Below are positions 34,588-43,345 of a stretch of DNA of 64,000 nt, one piece after another. Below the pieces are notes generated by a model that searched no databases, had not been told where the DNA came from, and saw only the letters and a program-made list of their open reading frames with translations. Made by a program: the position numbers and the translations under genes. The stretch is from Toxonevra muliebris (Eukaryota; Arthropoda; Insecta; Diptera; Pallopteridae), in the NCBI GenBank assembly GCA_963691655.1, contig OY829329.1:20784708-20848707 (forward strand), in the 5' to 3' direction. The first letter of the stretch is position 1, and each line of letters begins with the position of its first letter.

Positions 34588-35440
34588 CCAAATTGGTCCT
34601 ACAAAAAATTGGCCAAAGAATTGAAGGTCTGCCGTCAAACTGTTTCCAATGTTATTAAACAGTTTCAGGAGAATTTGACCATCGATAGGTAACCTGGTTC
34701 GGGAAGAAAACAAGGACCACATGATATTGAAAAGATCTCCAAACACGTCTGGTAGAAAAGCTGCCCGGTTAGCCCAGTGCTCTGACTATTTGGTGCGAAA
34801 AGTTAAAGCCAATGCAGGTTTGAAAACATACAAAGTCCAAAAAGTTCCAGACAAGAATGCTGCAAAAAATTTAGACGCCAAAAGTAGGGCTCGGAAATTC
34901 AAATCGAATTTCATACAAAAATATTCATTTTGTATAATGGACGACGAAACCTATGTACTGACAGATTTTACGAAGTTTTCGGGTCAAAATTTGTATGCTG
35001 ATTTTGCTGATTAGGTCACGATACCAGTCTGAATTTCCATGAAAATTCCTAGTATGGAGTAAGCTTTTCGTAACCACGGAAATATTAAACTCAGAAGGAA
35101 CCTAAAGTCTTTCTTGAGACCGCATGAGGTTTCCACTTTCTTTTGGACCGATCTAGCCTCTTGTCATTTCAGACAGTAAAATGGCCTTATGGAGGTACTC
35201 AACGAACAATGTGATGCCTCGAGAATCAAATCGTTCAAACTGTTCTGTACTCAGACCAGGTCTTGGTCAAAAGATAAATCAAGGCAACATAGAAAGTGGC
35301 CAAGAATGTCAAAGACTTTCGAGAAAAGTGCTCTTCAGCAGCTCGAAAGGTATCCGATAATGCTAAAGAGTTTTTCAATAGCTACATATGTCCGAACTTT
35401 AACAGCTTATTGCTCTGACGTCTCAGGTGGCAGCATAGCA
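34588..35440 (+). pseudogene. ITmD37E-like (Tc1/mariner superfamily) transposase relic
   Basis: Frameshifted blocks in order: a helix-turn-helix LAKELKVCRQTVSNVIKQF (about 34607-34663), a GSGRKQGPHDIEK linker, SGRKAARLAQCSDYLVRKVKANAGLKTYKVQKVPDKN (about 34735-34855, second DNA-binding domain), AKSRARKFKSNF, and MDDETYVLTDFTKFSGQ (34937-34987) with the first catalytic Asp-Glu. Further on come FWTDLASCHF with the second Asp near 35145-35170 and a C-terminal piece KDKSRQHRKVAKNVKDF-like to about 35415. The DDETY form and this arrangement are known from mosquito and fly D37E elements. The middle is deleted or scrambled. Family call is from recalled motifs. Confidence 0.75.
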
Positions 35441-35999
35441 GCATAATTTTACCAAGGAGCGCTTCACCATTCAACAACGCGTCGAAATGGTTAAAATTTA
35501 TTTAAAAAAAAATCGTTGTCTATTCGCTAAACTTTTCGCGAGCTACCAAATGTTTACGGCTCAAAAAGATCCTCCAACCAATTATCGCGAGATTTGAGAG
35601 AAATAGTTCGATTGCCAGTCGAACAGTCCCTGCACGGCGCCAAAACGCGCGGTCAAACGAGAATATTGCTGAAAGTGAAGCTGAAGAGCCAAGCCTATCG
35701 ATTTCTCGTCATGCACGAGAAATCGATGACCTCAACTTGGCGAATTTTGCGAAAAAATTTGGGCATGCATCCGTATAAGATTCAATTGGCATATGAACTA
35801 AAGCTCCAAGACCACCAAGCTCGTCATACGTTCGCTGATTTGGTTTTATAGCAGTTGGAAACGGATCGTGATGAAGCATATTTTTGATTGAACGACTTGG
35901 TGAACAAGCAAAATTGTTGAGCAGAGAATACTCCACCGCAGTATCAATAGTCTCCATTGAATCCGGAAAAACTTACTGTTTGGAGTGGATTTCAGTTAG

Positions 36000-36009
36000 G
36001 CGGCGTCAT
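36000..36009. repeat. SINE target site duplication, left copy
   Basis: GCGGCGTCAT, identical to 36318-36327. Confidence 0.85.
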
Positions 36010-36317
36010 GGTTAGGTTGGAGTGGCTGTCGAGAGACACACTTAGGCCTGAACGGCCCATTGTGATACCGCATAGTTGGACCTACAGTTTAACGCCGATT
36101 CCGAACGGCGGTGTGGCAATTTTTTATCGGCTTGGTGGTTTTGCCATTACCAACCAATGTGTGTACTTGTACACTATCTTATAATTCTCATACACTTCAT
36201 ATTGATAGTGAATATAAGAAAGCAATAAAAATTAACCATCAGACGAAGACGGTAATCGAACCCGAACCTCCCAGATGAAAGTCTAGTGCACTATCCACTA
36301 GGCTATCGAGGTCGTCT
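36010..36317 (-). mobile_element. tRNA-derived SINE inserted in the mariner-like relic
   Basis: GCGGCGTCAT flanks the segment on both sides (36000-36009 and 36318-36327). The rest of the mariner-like relic is continuous across it, and the copy at 49.4 kb shows the uninterrupted arrangement. Read on the minus strand it begins with a tRNA-like head carrying pol III boxes A and B and ends in CCACTCCAACCTAACC, a CCTAA-type 3' tail. The body has no coding capacity. This is the standard SINE layout, which relies on a LINE partner for retroposition. The element is 308 bp. Confidence 0.85.
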
Positions 36318-36318
36318 G
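36240..36318 (-). promoter_or_regulatory. tRNA-like SINE head with internal pol III promoter (boxes A and B)
   Basis: On the minus strand TAGCCTAGTGG (36295-36305) fits box A and GGTTCGATTAC's complement, at 36252-36262, fits box B. The outermost seven bases CAGACGA pair exactly with TCGTCTG at the other end like an acceptor stem. The T stem has mismatches, the anticodon arm pairs poorly, and extra bases follow the acceptor, so it is tRNA-derived and not a functional tRNA gene. A TTC in the anticodon-loop position suggests but does not prove a tRNA-Glu origin. Confidence 0.7.
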
Positions 36319-36327
36319 CGGCGTCAT
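36318..36327. repeat. SINE target site duplication, right copy
   Basis: GCGGCGTCAT, identical to 36000-36009. The first G may belong to either the SINE or the duplication. Confidence 0.85.
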
Positions 36328-36489
36328 TAGGCCATACATTTTCCGAAACGAGAATGACCAGACGGTGACTGTCAATGTTGAACGGTATCGCGACGCTCCA
36401 TGGTATCTGACTTTTTGTTGCCTCAATTGGATGAAATGGACGTGGAAAACATGTGATTTCAACAAGATGGCGCAACGAATAGTCTCTCC

Positions 36490-37850
36490 GTTAGGGCTTT
36501 ATGAATGTTGTTTCGCCCCCTTAAGCATTTGCGTAGATTGTTGACGGGTGGTGAGAAAGTAAGGCAATTGAAGAAGGTGCCGCCTGGTATTTTAGGCTAT
36601 TTTACCATTGGTATGAGTTCGCCTTCGATCCCTATGTTTAGAATCTACCCTACTTCTCTCCTTGATTCACCTTCTGGTATTTCGATTTGATGTTTCGAAA
36701 ATCTACAAAAGAATGTCAGTCACACATGTAATTTGCCAGTCATCTTTTGATGATGTTGGGTAGCGATGAGTCGTAGACGCCAACTAAGAGTGTAGCGTGA
36801 TTGACCGTGCGAAGAACTTAGGTAGGTCAAGTCCAACCAAGACAGACTGTTTTATCGCAGGGTCTTCTCGGTTTTATTCCATGGCTTATTTGCGGTTGTA
36901 TTATATTTAGGGCGGTGGGTATGGTATATTTTTTCCTGAAGCCAAGGCCCGGTTTTCCGGAGAGGAATAGTTCGCCCTATCTTTCAGACATTTGGTATTT
37001 GGAAAGTGATGGCTGGGAGATGCTTGCACCTTGTAGGTTAAGACACCGATTTGATTGTGGACTAGGGTTTTTTCGAACCGTTTTCGCACTTATCTAAATG
37101 TTCGGTCTTGTTATAAATCCTTGTCACAAGGGTTGAACATTTGATAAGCTGTCTCACTAAGTAAAGTCAAGGCCCACGTCATTTGGTGTCCAAAGTGAAA
37201 TTGTGTTCATGTTCGTGGGGTTTTCCAGGCAACTGAAGAGACTAAGCACACATTTCGGGCGTGCATACATTCACTACCTCATCACTGTTTCCTGCCATGT
37301 AGCTGCATGTAGGAAGCAACTCTGTTTCAGACCTCAGTTGTGCTAAGTTATATTTTATTGTTCTTTGAAGCTGTTTCTCCTCATCCGCCACTGGTGGTGG
37401 CTACTTGTATTCAGAACATAGTTTTGAGCACGTCTACATGTCGTTGACTGGACCAATTCTGTATGGAGCTATTTTAAGGCAGTCCGGTCATAAAAGCTTG
37501 CCGATTGAACGGCAGTTGATTGCAATATCTTTGGGAATTCTCCTGTGTTGCGTCAGGTCTTTTCGAATGGTCTGTGGTGGTGGAGGTGGTCCTTCACTTT
37601 CAGCAGATTTGTTTCCTCATGTAGGCGATTTTAGGTGACAACCTGTCACGGTGCGTAGAGTAGCATTCTGGCATGCCTGTAGTCGCTGTCATTGCATTTC
37701 GCTGATATGAGAAGATGAAACTAGGGCCGCATAGTTGCAAATCGATCGGCCAATCGCCTTGTAAGTAGTCAACAGTGTTTCCTTGTCTTTATACCATGTG
37801 TTACCTGTTAGACGATTCCGGATGTTATTGGAGTGCGTAGAAAATGTGAG
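36490..37850 (-). pseudogene. Antisense LINE relic (Jockey-like, related to LINE B)
   Basis: Read from 37850 leftward on the minus strand: NIRNRLTGNTWYKDKETLLTTYKAIGRSICNYAAL-type thumb region, QACQNATLRTVTGCH, HLHEETNLLKVKDH, then DEEKQLQRTIKYNLAQLRSE in the region 37.3-37.4 kb. These are the same landmarks as in the reverse transcriptase C-terminus of LINE B at 1860-2300. Further left the relic is too decayed to read, and 36.5-37.1 kb may be 3' part or another element. The block is more GC-rich than its surroundings. Stops and frameshifts are frequent. The opposite-strand reading frames are shadows. Confidence 0.7.
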
Positions 37851-38285
37851 TACCCCTTTAGAATTTTAGGGTATCTAACTGCAATTGATGCAAGTGATTA
37901 TAAATTTATAGGATTATATCTTCCGTCTCATTTTTTTTGTATTTTTCCGTAATGATTCGTATTCTCTACAACGAAAGCGATCATCGTGGTTCACTGTCGC
38001 TTCGAGTGTGTCGTACCGGTTAATGTGAACATAATATTTCTCGAATCTTTTTTTCTAGACTATTTTTATCGTGGAATTTCTTGCCGTTTTGAGTGGCTCA
38101 TATTTTAAGCAAGAAATACGACTGGGCTGGTGTCGTTTCGGTCGGTCGTGTCAGTGCCGGTAATGAAAACTCATTATTCATATATTGGATTATTTCTGCT
38201 TTCTTTTCTTTCTTTTTTATATTTCTCTGCAACGATTTCTCTCGTTTATTCTCGTTAGAAAAAGCAATGCAACCATTATGCCGGT
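37851..38285. other. Non-coding DNA leading into the 20-bp repeat
   Basis: A/T-rich, with isolated repeat-like fragments GTGTCGTACCGG near 38006 and GGTCGTGTCAGTGCCGG near 38143 that foreshadow the main array. Confidence 0.55.
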
Positions 38286-38910
38286 TAAAACCCGTTTCGG
38301 TTGTGTCGTATTGGTTTCGTTTGTGTCGTACCGGTTTCGGTTGTATCGTCCCGGTTTCGATGGTGTCGTACCAGTTTCGGTCGTGTGTCGCACCGGTTCC
38401 GATCGTATCGTACCGGTTTCGCTCGTGTGTCGCACCGGTTCCGATCGTGTCGTACCGGTTTTGGTCATGTATCGATTTTGGTCGCGTTGTTTTGGTCGTG
38501 TCGTACCGGTTTCGGTCGTTTTGATCGTGTCGTACCAGTTTCGGTCTTGACGTACCGGTTTCGATCGTGTGTCGTACTGGTTTCGGTCGTGCGGCGTACC
38601 GGTTTCGCTCGTGTGTCGCACCGGTTTCGACCGTATCGTACCGGTTTCGATAGTGTCGTACTGGTTTTGGTTATGTATCGATTTCGGTCGTGTTGTTTTG
38701 GTTGTGTCGTACCAGTTTCAGTCGTGACGTAACGGTTTCGGTCGTTTTGATCGTGTCGTACGAGTTTCGGTCGTGTCGTACCGGTTTCGGTCGTGTCGTA
38801 CCGGTTTTGGTCGTATGTCGTACCAGTTACGATCGTGTCGTACCGGTTGCGATCGTGTCGTACCGGTTTCAGTCGTGTCGTACCGGTTTCGGTCGTGTCA
38901 TACCGGTTTA
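38286..38910. repeat. CpG-rich 20-bp minisatellite GTGTCGTACCGGTTTCGGTC
   Basis: About 30 units of a 20-bp motif with CGTACCGG cores fill this region. Because the unit lacks stops in several frames and 20 is not a multiple of 3, each frame cycles through all three phases, giving overlapping V/P/S, R/F/G and T-rich frames of about 120-143 codons on both strands. Those are artefacts. CpG content is strikingly higher than in flanking DNA. The array ends about 430 bp before the Sema exon acceptor. Confidence 0.95.
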
Positions 38911-39342
38911 TACAATCAATTTCGAAATATTTTTGTAGTTGAATTTTCTGATGTTTTAAGTCACTCCAACTCTAGAAAACAAATCCGACATCCACAATGG
39001 ATTTTTGCCGTTCCGATCGTATCATTCCGTATATTAGAATATTTTATCTCTCATTGCCAAATTGAATTTAAATTTTCAATTGTTTATTTTTATATTATAC
39101 GCGCTACCATATTTCAGCGTTTTATCATTTAAAATCATTAAAATGTTTTATAAATTGAGTCTATATGTTCAGAGTAAATATTATTAATTGAATTTTTCTA
39201 AAAATTTAAATAATAGGTAATCTATTAAATAAATTTTATAATTGAAATTAGTTAGTTGCACTTATTTATATTTATGTATGTATTTTCACCCCCCCTTGTT
39301 AAAAACTAATTAATTTATAAATTGTTTATTTTATCATTACAG
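38911..39342 (+). other. Intron or upstream DNA before the Sema exon, with acceptor
   Basis: A/T-rich. It ends in TTTATTTTATCATTACAG (AG at 39341-39342), a good splice acceptor with candidate branch sites in CTAATTAAT shortly before. No other feature seen. Confidence 0.55.
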
Positions 39343-39397
39343 GATTCTTTTTCGTTTTTCGCCAGCTAAAACAACAACAAGCCCGCTATAAAATAAA

Positions 39398-39415
39398 ATG
39401 GGGAAAAAATTCTAG
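39398..39415 (+). CDS. Upstream ORF 1 in the semaphorin leader (MGKKF)
   Basis: ATG GGG AAA AAA TTC TAG in the 5' UTR, with AAAATG context. It could dampen translation of the main frame. No conservation data available here. Confidence 0.4.
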   Translation: MGKKF

Positions 39416-39508
39416 CACCTGGAAAATAACAACAACAATATTGTCTATATATTTTAGTTGACGAGAATTAAATTTATAACGTATACAACAAAATTTTTGT
39501 TTTTCCAA

Positions 39509-39532
39509 ATGAATCAAAAAGTTAAATTATAA
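39509..39532 (+). CDS. Upstream ORF 2 in the semaphorin leader (MNQKVKL)
   Basis: ATG AAT CAA AAA GTT AAA TTA TAA in the 5' UTR, context CCAAATG. It ends 148 bases before the main start, leaving room for reinitiation. Confidence 0.35.
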   Translation: MNQKVKL

Positions 39533-39680
39533 AATTACCAAAGAAAAAAAAAAAAGGATATTTAAGATAATTGCATTAAAATTAAAAGAAAAAAAATAAA
39601 TAAAATATAAAAATATAATAACAATATTGCAATTATTATAATTAAATATATAAATCACTGCAATACAATAATAATCGAAA

Positions 39681-39933
39681 ATGTTAAAATTTAATCATAA
39701 CGAGAAAATCATGCGAGATACGAAAAATTCAAAAACAAGAAAAACAACAAAAATGTTACAATCAAATAGCAGCAGCAACAACAATAACAACAACAGCAAC
39801 TACAAAAATGCATTACGAAAATTTTGTACGAATTATTATACGATACAAGTCTTCCTCATATTGACGCTGTTCGTGATTGGAAATCAAAGTGCCTGGCAGG
39901 AGAATATACGACCGAAACTCTATGTGGAATTAG
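39681..39933 (+). CDS. Sema1a: Semaphorin-1a, N-terminal coding exon (partial)
   Basis: Class 1 semaphorins are single-pass membrane proteins that guide axons by signalling through Plexin A, and also act as receptors in reverse. This exon encodes 84 residues and the first base of a further codon (the split Gly). Residues 1-50 are hydrophilic and basic with a poly-Asn stretch (about 32-38). Residues 53-66 (TIQVFLILTLFVIG) are a hydrophobic core that fits a signal peptide starting far from the N-terminus. SAWQENIRPKLYVELG follows and matches, from memory, the start of the Sema domain in fly and mosquito Sema-1a. The start at 39681 is in a good fly context (CGAAAATG); Met10 and Met24 are alternatives. 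A phase-1 donor follows. Full proteins are about 800-900 residues, so most of the gene lies beyond. Paralogue Sema-1b is the main alternative. Confidence 0.72.
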
Positions 39934-40535
39934 GTAAGTGCCATAAGAAAATCATAACTAAAATATTTTTAATAAATATTCTACAAACCAAAACAACAAC
40001 AAAAAAAAAGGAAACGAAACTCATGTCATAATGACAATTAAAATTCCATTTCCGTTTTACAAAAAAAAATTCACATAAATAAACGTGCGCTTCGCCCCAC
40101 ATGCGGCGCGCGTGTCAAGTGTTTTTTGAAATAAAAAAAAAATATTGCACGTCGATGCATGCTTCACACTGTCTGCGTATCGTTTGGTGTCTTTGGGTGT
40201 GTGTGCATAAAATTAAATTGTAAATAAAATTTGTAATGAGCGGCAACAACTAACTATAGAAATCAAAAAAGAAGAAGAAAAAAATATGCAAAAATGCAAT
40301 GCTATAAACAGTTACGATTATGTAGCAGACATCAATGCCACACCATAGGCGATGGGGCACACTTCAGCCACATCACACCATTAAATTCTATACTAACTAT
40401 TTTTAGCTTTACTAGCAGTGAATAAGGCAATAAAAATTAAAGACGAAACAATTTAGTATGTCATTAAGGTCTAAATAAAAAGATTCCAGCGCTAATTTTT
40501 ACTTCACAAGCTCAGAAAAGTTTATGATAAATACT
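39934..40535 (+). other. 5' part of the presumed Sema intron
   Basis: Begins with the donor GTAAGT. A/T-rich with AAAC runs. No further exon recognised. Confidence 0.5.
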
Positions 40536-40539
40536 AAAA

Positions 40540-41540
40540 TCAATAAATAATTCAAATTTCCTTTACTTGGAACTGAATTCTGTACTGCAATCAATAAATA
40601 ATTCAAATTTCCGTTACTTGGTACTGAATTCTGTATTGCAATCAATAAATAATTAAAATTTCCTTTACTTGGAACTGAATTCTGTACTGCAATCAATAAA
40701 TAATTCAAATTTTCTTTACTTGTAACCGAATTCCAAACTGCAATCAATAAATAATTCAAATTTGCTTTACTTGGAACTGAATTCTGTACTGCAATCAACA
40801 AATAATTCAAATTTCCTTTACTTGGAACTGAATTCTGTACTGCAATCAGTAAATAATTCAAATTTTCTTTACTTGCAACTGAATTCTGTATTGCAATCAA
40901 TAAATAATTAAAATTTCCTTTACTTGGAACTGAATTCTGTACTGCAATCAGTAAATAATTCAAATTTTCTTTACTTGTAACCGAATCCCAAACTGCAATC
41001 AATAAATAATTCAAATTTGCTTTACTTGGTACTGAATTCTGTACTGCAATCAATAAATAATTCAAATTTCCGTTACTTGGAACTGAATTCTGTACTGCAA
41101 TCAAAAAATAATTCAAATTTCCTTTACTTGGAACTGAATTCTGTATTGCAATCAATAAATAATTAAAATTTCCTTTACTTGGAACCGAATTCTGTACTGC
41201 AATCAGTAAACAATTCAAATTTTCTTTACTTGTAACCGAATTCCAAACTGCAATCAATAAATAATTCAAATTTGCTTTACTTGGTACTGAATTCTGTACT
41301 GCAATCAATAAATAATTCAAATTTCCGTTACTTGGAACTGAATTCTGTACTGCAATCAGTAAATAATTCAAATTTCCTTTACTTGGAACTGAATTCTGTA
41401 CTGCAATCAGTAAATAATTCAAATTTCCTTTACTTGCAACTGAATTCTGTACTGCAATCAATAAATAATTCAAATTTCCTTTACTTGGAACTGAATTCTG
41501 TATTGCAATCAATAAATAATTCAAATCTGCTTTACTTGGA
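40540..41540. repeat. 51-bp satellite with an exact 255-bp higher-order repeat
   Basis: About 19-20 copies of a 51-bp unit (AATTCAAATTTCCTTTACTT, GGAACTGAATTCTGTACTGC, AATCAATAAAT). Variant units recur every five units: the TGTAACCGAATTCCAAACTG variant begins at 40721, 40976 and 41231, exactly 255 bp apart. Adjacent variants (TTTGCTTTAC units to one side, AATTAAAATTTCC units to the other) follow the same five-step cycle. Since 51 is a multiple of 3 and the unit is stop-free on the minus strand, a 358-codon antisense frame of 17-residue repeats is open across the array. It lies in the presumed Sema intron. Confidence 0.95.
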
Positions 41541-41559
41541 TTCAAACTTCCTAATATTG

Positions 41560-42075
41560 TTTCTGACTGCCGCATAAAAATTCTGATTGCTTCTAAAAAC
41601 TTTTGACTTCGTGTTATCCCCTCTTACTGTCTCACAAACTCTAAATGCTACTGAATATTCTCGACCACATATGTTTGACTTTGACTGTTTCTGACTACCG
41701 TCGATTCTTCTGATTAGCTCTGACCTTTAGTTCCTTTAGATGACCTCTGACCTTCTGATTGGAAGGCGTGTGCACTGCTACTCGGAGACTTAATTGTCCA
41801 TTGTGATTCTGACTTACTGATTACTTCCTACAGCTACGGATTCCTCCTGCTCACTTGCGGTTTTTGTTTTAATTTCATTGCTTCTGATTACCTCTGATTT
41901 CATCGGATAATCTCAGACGTCGTCCAGCTATCGCTTATAAATTTCTTGTAATTCCTTCTGAATATTTTCGATTACCCCACATAGGCTCTGAAGCGTCTCT
42001 GAATAATTCCGACTACCTCTGATTGTCTCTGACTATTTCTGATTACCTTTCATTCCTTTAGATTGCCTATTACAG
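41560..42075. repeat. Degenerate TCTGACTACCTCTGATT-type repeat
   Basis: Loose, irregular repetition of CTGATT/CTGACT motifs separated by 12-25 bases. It resembles the larger field at 52.0-55.1 kb in motif, but spacing is not constant. Confidence 0.6.
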
Positions 42076-42229
42076 CCATAGAATGGGACAAATTTATTCT
42101 AACTACGTCTACTTCATAAATTTGTATCGGGTCAGATTTATACCAAATAAACACATCACATGCGTGAACCGAAATAATTTAGAAGGTTTTAGGGAGTGAA
42201 AGACTTAAATGTAGTACTAGAATCCAAAT

Positions 42230-43260
42230 CCAGTGCTGTCATTTTCATCGGCCTATGAACTGTGGCGTTGAACTGAGCCGCTGAGTTGGAAACAAGTTTA
42301 TGTTCAAAGAATCCAATTTTAATTTTTTTTCGATTCTAAAAACCAGAAATGTTGTTGACGGTCCTAGACGTATAGAAAGGTAAGGCCCAATTACATACGA
42401 CAAACATAAGAAAAATCATTCAATGCTCTGAGATTGACAAACGCTGAGTTTATGGGGAAACCCAAGAGGTTTCAGAAGCCCGACGAAGCCTATAGAAGTT
42501 CAACTAATTTTGGAAGTCACGAGAGTTTTGGAAGACCGACCTATTTGAAAAGGCATTACAAAAATTGGAACATAATATTGCCTCGAATGATTTAAGATCG
42601 GCGACCAATCACCAAGCCGATTTTAAAACTGCCGAGTTTTCCGCAATCAGTCACCGTCAAAAATTCATCAATCGTTGGGACTAAATATCCTCAACAAATT
42701 GTGTTAATTAGATTAGAAAGGCGAGACTAGAACTCAAACAAATCAACAATACTACCAGGAACTGAAGAAGCAGAGAATCTTAACTGGATTAAAGAAAGAA
42801 ACCGATAAAACCGAGAAAAACAGTTTGTGGTTGTTCCTAGTCTGGCACGCTCCAAAGTTGTCAAACTTAAAAGGAAAGTATATTAATTAGCGTTGAGAGA
42901 TTAGTAGTCGCTGAGTTTGGAAAGAAGTCGATGTGTTTGGAAAGATCAATTTACTCGGGATGCTCTCTCCAAGACTGACCCAATCCAGAGCTGGGAAACT
43001 GAAAAGAAGATGGATTCGATTACATATGGTAAATATAAAAACGAATAATCAGCGCGGGATTTACAGTCGCTGAGTTTGGAGAGATTCAATGTCTGATAAA
43101 TCCTATGAGCTTGAGAACTCTATACGAAATTTGAACCAGGGTTTGCTTCGAGTGATTTAAAACTGGCAGCCAGTTACCGCCTAAAGTTTCCGCAAAGCTC
43201 TCAGAAACAGAAATTAACTAAACAGAATATGCCAAATAAACAGCATTTGCGGGAAGTTTA
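42230..43260. repeat. Decayed direct duplication with a spacing of about 600-650 bp
   Basis: TTACATACGACAAACATAAG..ATCATTCA.. near 42391 and TTACATATGGTAAATATAAA..ATAATCAG near 43020 correspond. So do GCTGAGTTTATGG (about 42445) and GCTGAGTTTGGAG (about 43070), then GAATGATTTAAGATCGGCGACCAATCACC (from about 42577) and GAGTGATTTAAAACTGGCAGCCAGTTACC (from about 43149), then TTTCCGCAA and a C-A-rich end. GCTGAGTT also appears near 42279 and 42909. Non-coding. Confidence 0.55.
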
Positions 43261-43345
43261 ACTTTTCTTCTTTGATTCGAAAAAAAGCTGTTGGAAGCCA
43301 TCGATTTCTAAAGTTTACGGTGCATATCTTCATTGATTAAAACAT

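Larger units (their letters stand above)
35446..36480 (+). pseudogene. Mariner-like transposase relic (DUF4817-type), split by a SINE
   Basis: The relic opens with KERFTIQQRVEMVKIY (helix-turn-helix region), then a degraded linker, then ISRHAREI..TSTWRILRKNLGMHPYKIQLAYELK (about 35700-35810) and HQARHTFADLVL. HPEKLTVW (about 35957-35982) is followed by an interruption at 36010-36317. After it, GHTFSETRM/NEN-like GPYIFRNENDQTVTVN and LPQLDEMDVEN..WFQQDGAT continue in frame-shifted form to about 36480. Related copies lie at 45499-47829 (minus) and 48990-49715 (plus). The catalytic C-terminus beyond the second Asp is missing. Confidence 0.8.
39343..39933 (+). other. Sema1a: Exon with 5' UTR and first coding part of a semaphorin
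   Basis: The exon starts after the acceptor at 39341-39342 and ends before the donor GTAAGT at 39934-39939 (TAG|GTAAGT, close to consensus). The first 338 bases are A-rich leader with CAA runs, and the last 253 bases are coding. The 5' boundary is the best acceptor in view. If transcription instead starts nearby, the leader could be longer. No promoter signal is evident. Confidence 0.6.

Noticed and set aside
34262..34591. 109-codon minus-strand ORF and overlapping plus-strand ORFs as genes
   Set aside because: They coincide with the 27-30 bp minisatellite and overlap each other on both strands, which is typical of repeat-driven open frames.
36240..36318. Functional tRNA gene on the minus strand
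   Set aside because: Boxes A and B and the acceptor pairing are present, but the T stem and anticodon arm have mismatches, spacing after the acceptor is wrong, and it is the head of an inserted SINE.
38093..39132. Overlapping 116-143 codon ORFs on both strands as genes
   Set aside because: All are generated by the 20-bp minisatellite, which is stop-free in several frames and cycles through every phase.
40540..41540. CRISPR-like array
   Set aside because: Units are contiguous and vary gradually with no distinct spacers, and the setting is eukaryotic. It is a tandem satellite.
40499..41575. 358-codon minus-strand ORF as a repeat-containing protein gene
   Set aside because: It coincides exactly with the 51-bp satellite, has no non-repeat domain, and the unit length is a multiple of three with no stop. 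Kept only as a curiosity in the findings.
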